Of a DNA stretch of 62,117 bases, positions 22,347-32,880 are shown piece by piece. The first letter of the stretch is position 1. Each line of letters begins with the position of its first letter. The stretch comes from Chondrus crispus (Eukaryota > Rhodophyta > Florideophyceae > Gigartinales > Gigartinaceae): contig NW_005179333.1 in assembly GCF_000350225.1 (NCBI RefSeq), positions 1 through 62,117 of the forward strand, given 5' to 3'. The notes under the pieces are model-generated. The model had not been told where the DNA came from. It made no database searches and worked only from the letters and a program-made list of their open reading frames with translations. Position numbers and translations under genes: made by a program.

Positions 22347-22629
22347 TAAGTCGGTGCCGAAACTGCAAAGTCTCTAGAACAAATTTGACGTTTGTGACGC
22401 ATATTCTCGTCTTTGCAGTACTGCGATTGCCGCATCAGATAATCCCGATGATGCGGGTGCTTGAATTATGCAGAGGAGCTTAGAAGTCGGAAGAAAACCA
22501 ATGTGAAAACTGTGAAGCAAGACCATGCGGTTAGGTGTACTATAGAGGAAAAGATAAGCTGGTACGGAAAAAGAAAAGAAACAAATTATCAAAGGGATTC
22601 GGCCGAAGCCCTTAGCTACCTAAACAAGA
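22347..22629. other. AT-rich spacer right of the palindrome
   Basis: About 280 bp with base composition like the palindrome arms but with no partner in the left arm. No ORF, RNA gene or repeat is recognised. It ends where LTR-like sequence of element E becomes alignable with element D. Confidence 0.5.
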
Positions 22630-23001
22630 GGTGTAACTAGCGCCGCTTATCCTGTCGGGCTGCGTTGCCACTCCCCCGTCGAAGACCTCGTCGCGTGTAT
22701 AAGGTGTTGAAGACTCTCTTCGAGCATTGACGTTAGAACCCAGTGGATCAACGAAACCTAACTACACGCCCCACACTCGTCATGCAATCATCTTCACAAG
22801 TCTCTACCACACCGATCCCGGGCCGGGCCCTTCTCTTGCCTCCCCGTTGGGATCTGAGCTACTGCGGGCCGGAATTCCGCTCAAAGGAAAAGGAAGAGTC
22901 AGACAGTCCGTAGCGCTGTGCAATCGGCAGTTGTTGATTTTGTTGTTGTTGTGTTAGACCGTCTGACTTTGGTATCTGTCTGACAGGCGCATTGCACTAC
23001 A
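22630..23001 (+). repeat. Partial LTR of element E
   Basis: The 3' part of a family C/D LTR, ending GCATTGCACTACA at 23001. The segment GTCGGGCTGCGTTGCCAC and the following CCCCCGTCGAAGACC align with the D LTR. The upstream two thirds of the LTR are absent. Confidence 0.7.
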
Positions 23002-23085
23002 TAAGTGGTCGGGAGACCACTTATGCGACTTCGAAACCTGGACAAATTCTAGTCGGGATACCTAGAATTCGTCCAGGTTTCGAAG
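23001..23085 (+). repeat. Two hairpins where the primer site of element E should be
   Basis: Hairpin one: 23001-23010 pairs with 23015-23024 around a GGGA loop. Hairpin two: CTTCGAAACCTGGAC at 23029-23043 pairs with 23071-23085, with inner arms AATTCTAG and CTAGAATT. In C2 and D this region is an ordinary primer site and leader without such symmetry. The sequence looks remade by template switching. Confidence 0.7.
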
Positions 23086-23130
23086 AAATCGTTTTTTGTT
23101 GTTGTGTAGATTCGTTTATTGTGACAAAAA

Positions 23131-24266
23131 ATGTCTGGGAGCGCCCCCGGGGACGTCAGTTCTGGGGCGAGCAGAAGTGGATCGGCAAGGGCGTCGAAGA
23201 TCCCGCGGGGACTCTGCACCCGAAGCCATGCCGTTACGACTATAGATTCAGAAGTTCAAGAATCCCGGACGGGGATTGAAGCCGACAAGGATAGATAACC
23301 TGGACGACAGGTTACTGAAGATGAATAGCGAAATTTGCCAAGAGGTGCAGGAAAACCTCGAGGCCGAATTTAGCCGTCGTACAGAAGCAGCTTGAGTTGC
23401 AAACATCCAAGTTCCACACCGTGTTGGAGAGACTGGCAGCTCGCGTGGATCTCGTCGAGAAGAAGCAAGATGATTCGACCAAAGGCCTGGAGCCAGAGTT
23501 CGTAGCTTCTTTGAAGTTTTATGTCAAGAACGCAATGCGTGATGTGAATCAGGCTTTGGAGTCCCTCGGCAAATCTAGAACCAGCATCGAAGACAGATTC
23601 AACCGCGCTGCGTAACGTCAAAAGGATCTTGAGCAAGCCCGCGGCCAAGTGCCTCAGTAATCGGACCTAGAGCCGCCCCCTTCGGACAGATAAGGCGACC
23701 ATCGATCGAAGAAGGACAAGTCCGCTCGACAGCGGAGTGTCAAGCCGAAGAGTTCGAAGAAGTAAAAGCGACGCAGAAGCGATATTCACTACAGTGACGA
23801 CCCGGATGACCAAGACTTAAAGTCAGAGTCAAATGGCGCCTCCGAAGATGGTGACGACGGTTTGTCGAACCATTCAGGCGGTTCTGAACATCGTTCAGAA
23901 GAAGGAAACAGAATTTCGTCAAGTAAGTCACGAGAGATATACCACCGAAGGTGAAGAGAGACAACACATTCACTGGTGAAGACGAAGTTCTTGTTTTGGA
24001 TTTTTTGGCCAAGTTAGTTCAAAAATTCGATATGCAGGAAATCAACAACGGACAAGCCATTCGCTTGTTCCCCGAGTTTCTTAGTGGCATCGCCTTGAGA
24101 CAGTACAATTCTGTGTCGCAGACGGCCGGGTCCCATCGTGGGAAGATTTCCGCCTGGCCGGCCGTACAGTGGTTATTAAGAAGTTTCGCCACCGACGACG
24201 CGATCCGCTAAGCCGTGTTCGCGTTGCGAGAAGTCCAGCAGAGACCGTCTGAAGACGAGTTGGATT
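23131..24266 (+). pseudogene. gag: gag fragment of element E
   Basis: ATG at 23131 (MSGSAPGDV) corresponds to the gag start of C and C2. The frame breaks within about 60 codons. Recognisable pieces follow in shifting frames: a coiled-coil segment near 23390-23610, a charged linker, and capsid core pieces such as VLDFLAKLVQKFDMQEINN (about 23985-24050) and ALRQYNSVSQTA (24095-24130). The copy ends inside the FYIRL motif at the 24267 palindrome. More decayed than C or D. Confidence 0.8.
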
Positions 24267-24322
24267 TTTATATCCGTCTAAAAGACGAGAGCAATTGCTC
24301 TCGTCTTTTAGACGGATATAAA
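24267..24322. repeat. Perfect 56-bp palindrome
   Basis: Arms of 28 bp without spacer, centred on GCAATTGC at 24294/24295. The left arm is gag sequence of E (capsid FYIRL region); the right arm is its exact reverse copy. It marks the point where E stops resembling gag. Confidence 0.9.
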
Positions 24323-24340
24323 CACCGGTTATAACCGGTG
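24323..24340. repeat. Perfect 18-bp palindrome
   Basis: CACCGGTTATAACCGGTG follows directly after the 56-bp palindrome. The two adjacent palindromes sit at the junction between fragment E (plus) and fragment F (minus). Confidence 0.9.
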
Positions 24341-25102
24341 TGAGTACGGTGCCTCCCGCCGTCGGGTGGCCTTGAGGGGGGTGTTCGTCCATACCCACCG
24401 GATCCTTCTCAACGGTCGTCTTTTCGTCGGAGCTCGGTCTTCCAGCTCCTGCCTTCCCGACTTGATCGGCCAAGTCGTTCAGGTGCAGCGCGTGTGCGAT
24501 TCCCTCTGCGAATCAACGTTTGAACGTCAGGATCGCGAGGGGGTTGCGCTTCGCGTATACTGCGACGGTGTGCTTCGGAAGCCGCCTTTCCCGTCGCGAA
24601 AACTTCGCGAGGATGACGTCGAACGTCTGATTCGGCGGAAACTCTGCGACGTCATTCGTCAACCTCACTCCATGTCGGTTTTGGAGTTAAGGCTTTGGCT
24701 ACAAGAACACTAGGTCCCTCTCCACGGTGGTAGCGCGCACTCGTGCGTGCGACATCATGGGGATGGTGATCCCGATCCAGCGAGCGATTCGGATCGACTA
24801 CGGGGCCTCATCGCGTACATTCGGCCGTCTTATTTGGCGTCCGTGTCGTCAGGTAGGGGGATTCGACTCTCCCTTGCCATTGACTATGGCTACGGGGCTC
24901 CCGTGACAGAGCTCGAGCTTCTGTCCGTAGATGTCGATGCTACGTATGTGGGCATCGACAAAGCCGGTCCAAAGTGGAACCGGAACAGCGAGCTGTTCTG
25001 CGACCACGAATGGTATAGGAAACGTCGTGTTCTGTAACCCGATTGCAAGGCGGACAAACGCCGTAAGTCGACGCGGGTTACTGTTCGCGCCATCCAGTCG
25101 TG

Positions 25103-25107
25103 GTAAC
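25103..25107. repeat. Target-site duplication GTAAC of the solo LTR
   Basis: GTAAC at 25103-25107 is repeated at 26231-26235, flanking the LTR exactly. Five-base duplications are usual for Ty3/Gypsy integrases. Confidence 0.9.
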
Positions 25108-26230
25108 TGTAGTGCAATGTGCCTGTCAGGACGGAACCAGGGTCCAACGGTCCAGCAACAACACAACCAACAAACAACAACAAACAAGAGTTGCCAACGG
25201 CACAGCCCTATGGAGTGTCCGATTTTCCTTTCCCTTTAAGTGGGTTTGCGGCCCACAGTAGCTCAAATCCCTGATAGGGGGCAAAAGGAAGGTGCCGTGC
25301 CCGGGATGAATGGTGGCAGAGTCTTGTACAGGCAGCTGCTCGGCGAGTTCGGGGCGGTGATTGAGAAGCCGGGCCCGATGGGTCGTAAGGCCAATGCTCG
25401 CTGAGCGCCCGGTACACCTTATACCCTTGATAAGGTCTTCGACGGGGGCGTCGCAACGCAGCCCGACGGGAATTAGCAAACACGTAGCAGCGCTGCACCT
25501 CCGTACTGCCCGATGGCAAAGTACCGACACCGGACCGGTCGCAACCTGTATCCGATGGAACCAACACTGTCCTGTATACACAATAGGACCTTCGAGGGAG
25601 TTGTCGTCGCAACAGCCTCCGTCGGTGGACGTAAACAAGTAGCAGCGCTACACCCACGTGTTGCCCGATGGCTAAGACACATACACCGGTCCGGTCGCAA
25701 CCAAAGCCGATGGCACTAACAACAAACAAAAGAACCAACACAAGAGCCCGATGACTCCAGTCGTCACAATGCGGATCGCAATCAGGCACCGTGGAACCAA
25801 CACAAGGTAAGGGAATAGAAATAGAGATAGAAATAGAAAAGGATAGGTGAAATAAAGGAAAAGGAAAGGGAACCCCCGATCGCAAAGGATAACGTAATCT
25901 GTGGTAAAAGGGAGCGTCTTGGGAAAGACGGACTTCGATCAAGGCGATATTCAACTTTGGCAACTCGGGTTACCTTTACTGACTTCGTCGTCAGAGGGCT
26001 AAGGTATATATCGCCCCGCCGGAGTCACTACAGTAGCTCCCGGCGCTAGATCCTAGATCTAATCTAGTGTCAGCAAAATTAATGCCAACTAATTCACTAA
26101 ATAAAATAAAATAATTAAAAATGAAAACTGTGCAATTATTCACACGTGTGTCTCCCAACCCGGACTATTTTTCATATCCAATTAATTTCCTTTCGTTTCA
26201 CCTCCCTGTAAACCCCCATATTGCAATACA
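25108..26230 (-). repeat. Solo LTR of family C/D
   Basis: A 1123-bp LTR in minus orientation, ends TGTAGTGCAA and TTGCAATACA, flanked by the direct duplication GTAAC. It resembles the reverse complement of the D LTR (27015-28138). Recombination between the two LTRs of an inserted element is the usual origin of such copies. A sense-strand ORF of about 251 codons runs through it (25208-25963), which is discussed among the findings. Confidence 0.9.
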
Positions 26231-27014
26231 GTAACGGTACGTCCCGTATGACGTAACGGGTCCAGTCGAGAGGGAGGGCGGCCCTCCTCACTAAGTTATA
26301 CCCCGAGCACGTATCGACGGCGATCGTGTGAGGTTTGAACGGGTTGCCTTTGGTGCCCGCGGAGCAAAGTACGTCGTCGATCTTTCACATCATGAGGCAT
26401 ACGATGCCGTCGAGCATCTTGGGCACGACCAGCATTCCTCCGGGGTCGTCACCTTTTGCTCTGGCCCCTCTTGCGTTTCCTACTACACAAGGCATGGGGC
26501 GTCCGCGTCTCAGTGGCGTTCCCTCCGGTGCTCTGGAATAGACGTGGAGGGCATTTCCTCCGGCGGCCCTTGGCTGACGGGGATCAGGAGGTCGCCCGAC
26601 TCTTGTCGGCCGTCGTTATTCCTGTCGCGATCGTCACACATCATCGGGGCGTCAGAAGCCCCGTGCTGCCTTCTTCTAACTTCGCGCTAACGGAGGCCTC
26701 GAAATTCGTTCCCTCCTGTATCGGAATTGCAGTAGTCCCCGTACTCGCCTTCAATAGCGGGAGAGATATCATCGGAAAATATATGTAGTGCAATACCTAG
26801 GTGCACAGCGGAGTGGAGAGAAAAGAAGCTAAGTTTGAATGTCGGATACTGCGGTCCGGGGATTGGGGGACACGCGTGTGATATGTGCACAGATTTAATT
26901 ATTAATTATTAGTTCTATTTACTTAGTTACCGATACTTATCTGCGTTATCCTTTGCCTTCGTGAGTCACCCTTTTCCATTTTACTTTTACCATTTACCTT
27001 TTCTATTACTTTTC

Positions 27015-28138
27015 TGTAGTGCAATACGGACTTGAAAAGGGGGGTGAAAGAAAGGAAAATATTTGGATATGAAAAGTAGTCCGGGTTGGGGGACACACGT
27101 GTGAATAATTGCACAGTTTTAATTTTAATTATTTTATTTTATTTAGTTTATTAGTTGGCATTAATTTTACTGACACTAGATTAGATCTAGGATCTAGCGC
27201 CGCGGGCTACTGTAGTGGCTCCGGCGGGGCGATATATACCTTAGCCCTCTGACCACCAAGTCAGTAAAGGTAACCCGAGTTGCCAGAGTTGAATATCGCC
27301 TTGGTCGAAGTCCGTCTTTCACAAGACGCTCCCTTTTACCACAGATTACGTTATCCTTTGCGATCGGGGGTTCCCTTTCCTTTTCCTTTATTTCACATAT
27401 CCTTTTCTATTTCTATCTCTATTTCTATTCCCTTATCTTGTGTTGGTTCCACAGTGCCTGATTGCGATCCGCATTGTGACGACTGGAGTCATCGGGCTCT
27501 TGTGTTGGTCCTTTTGTTTGTTGTTGGTGCCATCGGCTTTGGTTGCGACCGGACCGGTGTAGGTGTCTTGGCCATCGGGCGACAAGTGGGTGTAGCGCTG
27601 CTACTTGTTTACGTCCACCGACGGAGGCTGTTGCAACGACGTTTCCCTCGAAGGTCCTGTTGTGTATACACGACAGTGATGGTTTCATCGGATACAGGTT
27701 GCGACCGATCCGGTGTCGGTACTATGCCATCGGGCAGTACGGAGGTGTAGCGCTGCTACGTGTTTGCCAATTTCCGTCGGGCTGCGTTGCGACGCCCCCG
27801 TCGAAGACCTTATCAAGGGTATAAGGTGCAACAGGCGCTCCGCGAGCATTGGCTTTACGACCCATTGGGCCCGGCTTCTCAATCACCGTCCCGAACTGTC
27901 CGAGCAGCTGCCTGTACAAGACTCTACCACCATTCGTCTCGGGGCGGGCCTCTTCCTTTTGCCCCCCCTATTAGGGACTTGAGCTACTGTGGGCCGCAAA
28001 CCCACTTAAAGGGAAAGGGAGAATCGGACACTCCGTAGGGCTGTGCCGTCGGCAACTCTTGTTTGTTGTTGTTTGTTGGTTGTGTTGTCGCTGGACCGTT
28101 GGACCCTGGTTCCGGCCTGACAGGCACATTGCAGTACA
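27015..28138 (+). repeat. 5' LTR of element D (family C/D)
   Basis: A 1124-bp LTR, ends TGTAGTGCAA and TTGCAGTACA. The segment 27528-27676 and the segment 27677-27830 are imperfect tandem copies sharing TTGCGACCG, GCCATCGGGC and GGTGTAGCGCTGCTAC. The inner part near 27240 has TATATA context (GCGATATATACC) that could serve as a TATA element, seen in all copies of this LTR. Confidence 0.85.
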
Positions 28139-28142
28139 TAAG

Positions 28143-28159
28143 TGGTCTGCCGACCTAGA
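28143..28159 (+). other. Primer-binding site of element D
   Basis: TGGTCTGCCGACCTAGA, four bases after the LTR end, one base different from the C2 site. A direct repeat of GACCTAGAATCTGGAA occurs here and again about 35 bases downstream. Confidence 0.7.
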
Positions 28160-28258
28160 ATCTGGAAACTACGAAGCCCGACCTAGAATCTGGAACTGAA
28201 ATCAGAAGTCGGAAATAGGTAAATAAGTTCGATAGGTCTCGTTTGTTAAGAGCGGACC

Positions 28259-30554
28259 GTGGCATCAAGCCAACCGAAGGACGTCGGTCCTGGGGTCAGA
28301 AGGGCTGGATCAGCTCAAGAGTCGAGGATTCCGCGAGGACCTCGTACACGTAGCCAAGGAAATTCGGCTACTGATCCAGTTGCAGAAGTGTCCCTTTCCG
28401 GGACAGCCGTTGAGAAAAATGGCCTGGAAGAGAAGTTCGAAAAATTGAGCGAGGAGATTCGTCAGGAGACGAAGAGCAAGCTGGACGAACTTCTGGGCAT
28501 TTTTCAGAAGCAACAGGAGTTGCTAAAATCCGAGTTCCACTCTGCGCTTGAAGAGCTGACAGCCCGTGTGGTCCTCGTTGAAAATTTAAATACCGATGCG
28601 TCCCCGGGCCGAGATCCGGAAGTGCTGGATTCGCTAAAGCTCGGCGCGAAAGAAGCGCGGCGAGACGTGAATCAGGCCCTGGAAACGCTGGCCAAGACAA
28701 GGGACAGCATTGACGACCGGTTCTACCGCGCTTCGCGGCGACTCAAGGACCTTGGGCAAGCTGCGGGCCCGGCCGAACCAAGTTTGGACGCGGGATCGCT
28801 CTCCGACGGAGAAGAAATCGACAGTCCAACGAAGAAGGACAAGTCAGTCCGGACCCGGGATTCCGAGTGGAAGAGCCCCAAGTCGGCCAAAGGCCGAAAG
28901 AAGAAGAGAAGTCATTGTAGTGACGACCGCGAAAATTGCGACTCAAATTCAGAGTCGAATGTTTCAGAAGAAAATGGTGACGACGGCTCGTCGGACCATT
29001 CAAGAAATTCCGACCGAAGATCGGCAGACGGGAATGGAATTTCGTCAAATAAGAAGAGCTCCAAAAGAGGCGGAGTCACTTCGTCCGCCTCGCGGAGAGA
29101 CCAAGAAGCGGAGCCAGAAGACATCGCGACGCGGCGCGGACCGCGATGGGAGGAGTTGGAGGAATTAAATCCGACCAACCACCTCTTCAAGAAGTTGCTT
29201 TCGTACAGGACGTACCGCCTACGGAACCCGCAGACACGTTTGTCGGGCAAGCGGCGGACCGCCGTGCGAAAGATCAGAAGAGACATACCACCTAAGGTGA
29301 AGAGAGACAATACGTTCACAGACGTTCACAGGAGACGATGGCGTATTAGTTCTAGACTTTTTAGCTAAGATAGTCCAAGAATTCGACACCCAGGAGATGA
29401 ACGAAGGTCAAGCGATCCGCTTTCTACCGGAGTTCCTCAGCGGAATCGCCCTGAGACAGTACACTTCGGTGTCACAAACGGCGGGGTCCCACCATGGGAA
29501 AATATCCGTCTGGCCGGAAGCCGTACAGTGGTTATTGCGAAGCTTCGCCACCGATGAGGCAATCTGCCAAGCCGTACTCGCTTTACGGGAAGTAGAGCAG
29601 CTACCGTCTGAAGACGAGATGGAATTTTATATCCGTCTGACGGACGCGAGCAATCGATGTGGAAACGTATATTCGATGGAAGAACAAATGACGATGTTTA
29701 TTGAAGGACTCGATTCGAGTATCAAGCCGATGGTATCTCAATACGGACAAGACAATCGGGACGTTTCGTTTTTGAGACTAGTTAATTACGCGAAGGCGCA
29801 TGGCTCGGCGAGCCGCGCCAAGGAGAGGAAGACTAGGAGAGTCACCATCCAAGCGCCAGCGACGCCAAGGACGGGGAGGAAGCAGAAGCCTGCGCACCCC
29901 ACGCGAAAAACCCGCGGCGCTGTCCACTTGGCCGACGCACTATCTGCGTCCAGAGGACCTAGTACTGTTGATCAGGAAGAAAATGGATACGCAGGAGCAC
30001 TGGTCGCCGAGAGCGATTTTTATGGCCCCTCCGAGGAATATGGAGACGGGGAGCACGAGGCTACTAGGATGTCTACGCTACAGACGGCCACGTATACGAC
30101 TGACTCGTATACAGAGACCGCGGATCCCGTGTTAGCGTTTCGAGGGCGCGGACACACGCCAGCGCCAAGAATTCCGATGGAAGACAAGGGTACGGCCTTC
30201 AGAAGACCGGGCTGGACGGGCCGCCCGACGGCCCGAGGACCGCCAAGGTCGCCGTACTCTCCGACGAAGCATGGTCTCGTATGCTACCATTGCTACGAGA
30301 AGGGGCACGGAGCGCCTACGTTTTTGCTCTCGTTCCGAGAGATGCACCGAGTTCTGAAGAACTACGAGATGCTCTCCCCGATGGAGAGGTTAGGAATTCC
30401 GTCGACAAGTTACCTGAAGGTAAAACAATGGTTCAAATCGCAGGCGGCGAGCACACCGAGTGCCTCCGCCGAAGGTTCAAACCGGACATCAGGAAGGCCG
30501 GCCGCGGGCCCGTCGTCGGATTGGAGAAGAAATCCGCAGCGACAGGAAAACTAA
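28259..30554 (+). pseudogene. gag: gag of element D
   Basis: The start codon seen as ATG in C and C2 is GTG here (28259), so the start may be lost. Plan: Arg/Ser start, coiled coil (IFQKQQELLKSEFHSAL), charged linker, capsid core (KKLLSYRTYRLRNPQT), later FYIRLTDASNRCG, then zinc knuckle CYHCYEKGHGAPTF, where the last Cys of the CX2CX4HX4C pattern is Phe. A 10-bp tandem duplication (29312-29321 and 29322-29331) shifts the frame near codon 350. Start and knuckle both look damaged. Confidence 0.85.
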
Positions 30555-30604
30555 GGGGGGAAATCTCAAAAAAATCGAAAGGAGAGACATGCGTCGGACG
30601 AACC

Positions 30605-31953
30605 ATGTCCGGGACCCAGTTCCGTTCCCCGCTTTTAGCGAAGGAGGCAGTCGACGACGAGGAGACAGTTGGAATCATCGATAACCCGAAAGGACCCATT
30701 GGGGTCAGGAAGATTCTGCGAAGAGGCAAGGACGATCCGCTGGAGCAAGTCCGACGCCCCTGGTATAGGTTCAAGCGCGGGGAATGTCCCGAGAAGATTT
30801 TGGTCCTTGCCAGGAAAAACTATAAAGTCTTCGCGCACATTGGACCGACGGTCGGATTGATGAGCCGTGTACTGTCCGTGTTGGACACCGGCGCGGGACC
30901 TAATCTCATCCGGAGATCCGAGCTTCCCGCAGGAATGGAAACTCTTGTGTCCTTCGGACCGACCCAAGACATCGGCGATGCGAATAACAGGCCACTCCGA
31001 ACTCTAGGTACACTCAAAATGCCTGTGAGACTTGGACGTTTCGTGGCTTCAGTCGAATTCATAGTTTGTGAAAAACTCGCAGTCCCGCTAATTCTAGGAG
31101 CGGACTATTGCGATAGGTTCGTGGAGGCTATCTACCCACGAAAGAGGACAGTTGAGTTGGCGGATTTCTCGGAGGTTCCGATCGTACGGCGATTCTCGGC
31201 GAGAAAATCGAAGAAGCATTTGGTCCCCGGAGAGGGCGAGACTGATGCAAAAGGGGATCGAGTTTCCCCCAGGGTGAAGATGGCAAGAGCCACGACCATT
31301 GAGCTAGGGACGCAACACGTAGTCGAATGCACCTCGAAGAGGACTGGCTTGGTCGTCGTTCAACCCTACGCACCCCTATACGACAAGCACGGACTGGTAA
31401 GCACCAACGGTGTAGTTCAGGTTGAGCCTGACAAACATTTTAGATTGCTTGTAGCGAATTTTAGGAATTACCCTGTCAGGGTTCAAAAATGCCAAGTGGT
31501 GGTGGAACTACTACGGCACCCGAGGGCCGTATTCAAGAGCAATTCCACCATTGGCGAGGTACTTGGAATTCAAGGAAGGGATGAGAAAAATTTGCTAATT
31601 CTACCCCGCCGCCTACGGGCGAGAGAAGATGCCAACCGTCGGAACAAGATCGCGAGGACCAGCAAGGAGAACAGGAGGAAGGGCTCTCCGCGACGGCAAC
31701 TACAAAGCCGGAGCGGCGGATTGAGCCTCCCCCGCTGGACGTGGAGGAGCTAGACCTGAGCCACGTGCCGGACCGGCTGCGCGAAAGATTCCGCCGAATG
31801 TTGAAAAAATATTCCCGCATGTGGGATGGGACCCTTGGTGAGATCAACACCACGGTCCACCGGATTGAACTGGCCCCGGATACAAGGCCAATTGCACAAG
31901 CTCCCTACCGAGCCGGTCCAAAGGCTCGGGAGGTCGAGGACGCAGAAGTATAG
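30605..31953 (+). pseudogene. pol: Protease and RT N-terminal linker of element D
   Basis: ATG at 30605 (MSGTQFRSP) is in the pol frame, which overlaps the end of gag. Retropepsin active site LDTGAGPNLIRR near 30880, then EFIVCEKLAVPLILGADYC. A deletion-type frameshift near 31580-31750 separates it from the RT start (TRPIAQAPYRAGPKA). A TAG at 31951 replaces the CAG seen in C, between AEV and KMLEAG. Confidence 0.85.
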
Positions 31954-31956
31954 AAG

Positions 31957-32880
31957 ATGTTAGAAGCAGGAGTCATCGAGCCGGCGCAGTCAGAATGGGC
32001 GTCGCCCGTTTTATTAGTGCCGAAGCCGGACGGATCGATGCGCTTTTGCGTAGACTACGGCAGGTTAAACGCGGTAACGGTGAAGGACACGTACCTTTTG
32101 CCGCGCATGGATGAGTGTCTGGACTCGTTGGGAGACACCAAGGTCTTTTCCGCGTTGGACGCGATTTCAGGGTATTGGCAGATGCCTATTCCGGAAGCGG
32201 ACCGCGACAAGACAGCTTTTTCGTGTCAATCAGGTCTCCACTGTTTTTCAAGAATGTCGTTCGGGCTTACCAACGCGCCAGCGACGTTTCAGAGAGCCAT
32301 GGATATCCTGCTCTCTCCGTTCCGCTGGAAATGCTGTCTGGTATATCTAGATGATATCATCATCTTCAGCAAATCCTGGGAGGAGCCCGTCGTCCACGTT
32401 GACGAAATACTGTCTATATTGGAAAAGGCAGGTGTGAAGCTCAAGCTTCGCAAGTGCGAATTTTTCGTCGAAAAGATCAAGTACCTGGGCCATGTCGTTC
32501 GGCCAGGTACATTGAAAGTTGACGCCGCGCGAATCGCCACATTGGAACAAGTGAGGTACCCTCAAACGCAGACCCAGCTCAGGAGCTTCTTGGGACTTTA
32601 TAATGTCTACCGCAGATTCGTTCCGCATTATGCGAAAATTGCGCATCCGCTCAATCGACTATTGAAGAAGGGACAACCGGTCCAGTTGGAAGGATTCGAC
32701 GAACCGTGCGAAAAAGCTTTTCACAAGCTCAAAGACGCTATCTTGGCGCCACCGGTGTTGGCGCTGCCGAAGAAGGACCTACCATACTCGGTAGACACCG
32801 ATGCAAGCGACTATCAAATCGGCGCTGCATTATTTCAAACGCATCCGGATGCGCAACGTAAACCCATCGGGTTCTTTTGA
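31957..32880 (+). pseudogene. pol: Reverse transcriptase of element D
   Basis: Continuous from the TAG at 31951 to a TGA at 32878. Motifs in order: ASPVLLVPKPDGSMRFCVDY, DAISGYWQMPIPEADRDK, LTNAPATF, the catalytic LVYLDDIIIF near 32335-32365, KLRKCEFFVEKIKYLGH, and RSFLGLYNVYRRFV. All residues expected for the polymerase active site are present, unlike in C. Ends KPIGFF then TGA, at the same codon as in element C. Confidence 0.9.

Larger units (their letters stand above)
22630..24270 (+). mobile_element. Element E: degenerate 5' fragment of a family C/D retrotransposon
   Basis: Plus-strand remnant: the last 370 bp or so of an LTR (to 23001), an altered leader and a broken gag that stops near 24270 at a perfect palindrome. 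The LTR part aligns with 27770-28138 of D. The left LTR boundary is approximate because the first part is missing. Confidence 0.75.
24849..26340 (-). pseudogene. pro: Retropepsin-type protease of fragment F, interrupted by a solo LTR
   Basis: The active-site region reads AVDTCSGYNLVRR at about 26290-26325, aligned with LDTGAGPNLVRR in element C. The usual Asp-Thr/Ser-Gly is Asp-Thr-Cys here, so activity is doubtful. After the inserted LTR the frame goes on with RLTAFVRLAIG and FVVAEQLAVPVPL, matching FIVCEKLAVPLIL in C. A retropepsin would cut the gag-pol polyprotein. Confidence 0.7.
24341..27014 (-). mobile_element. Fragment F: minus-strand Ty3/Gypsy fragment carrying a protease, split by a solo LTR
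   Basis: Reading minus from 27014: unrecognised sequence, a diverged retropepsin from about 26340, the solo LTR 26230-25108, the rest of the protease to about 24849, then about 500 bp without a recognisable domain. Removing the LTR and one copy of GTAAC leaves the protease frame unbroken. It is more diverged from C and D than they are from each other, so it is a separate family or an older copy. The stretches 24341-24848 and 26400-27014 hold no gene I can support. Confidence 0.65.
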
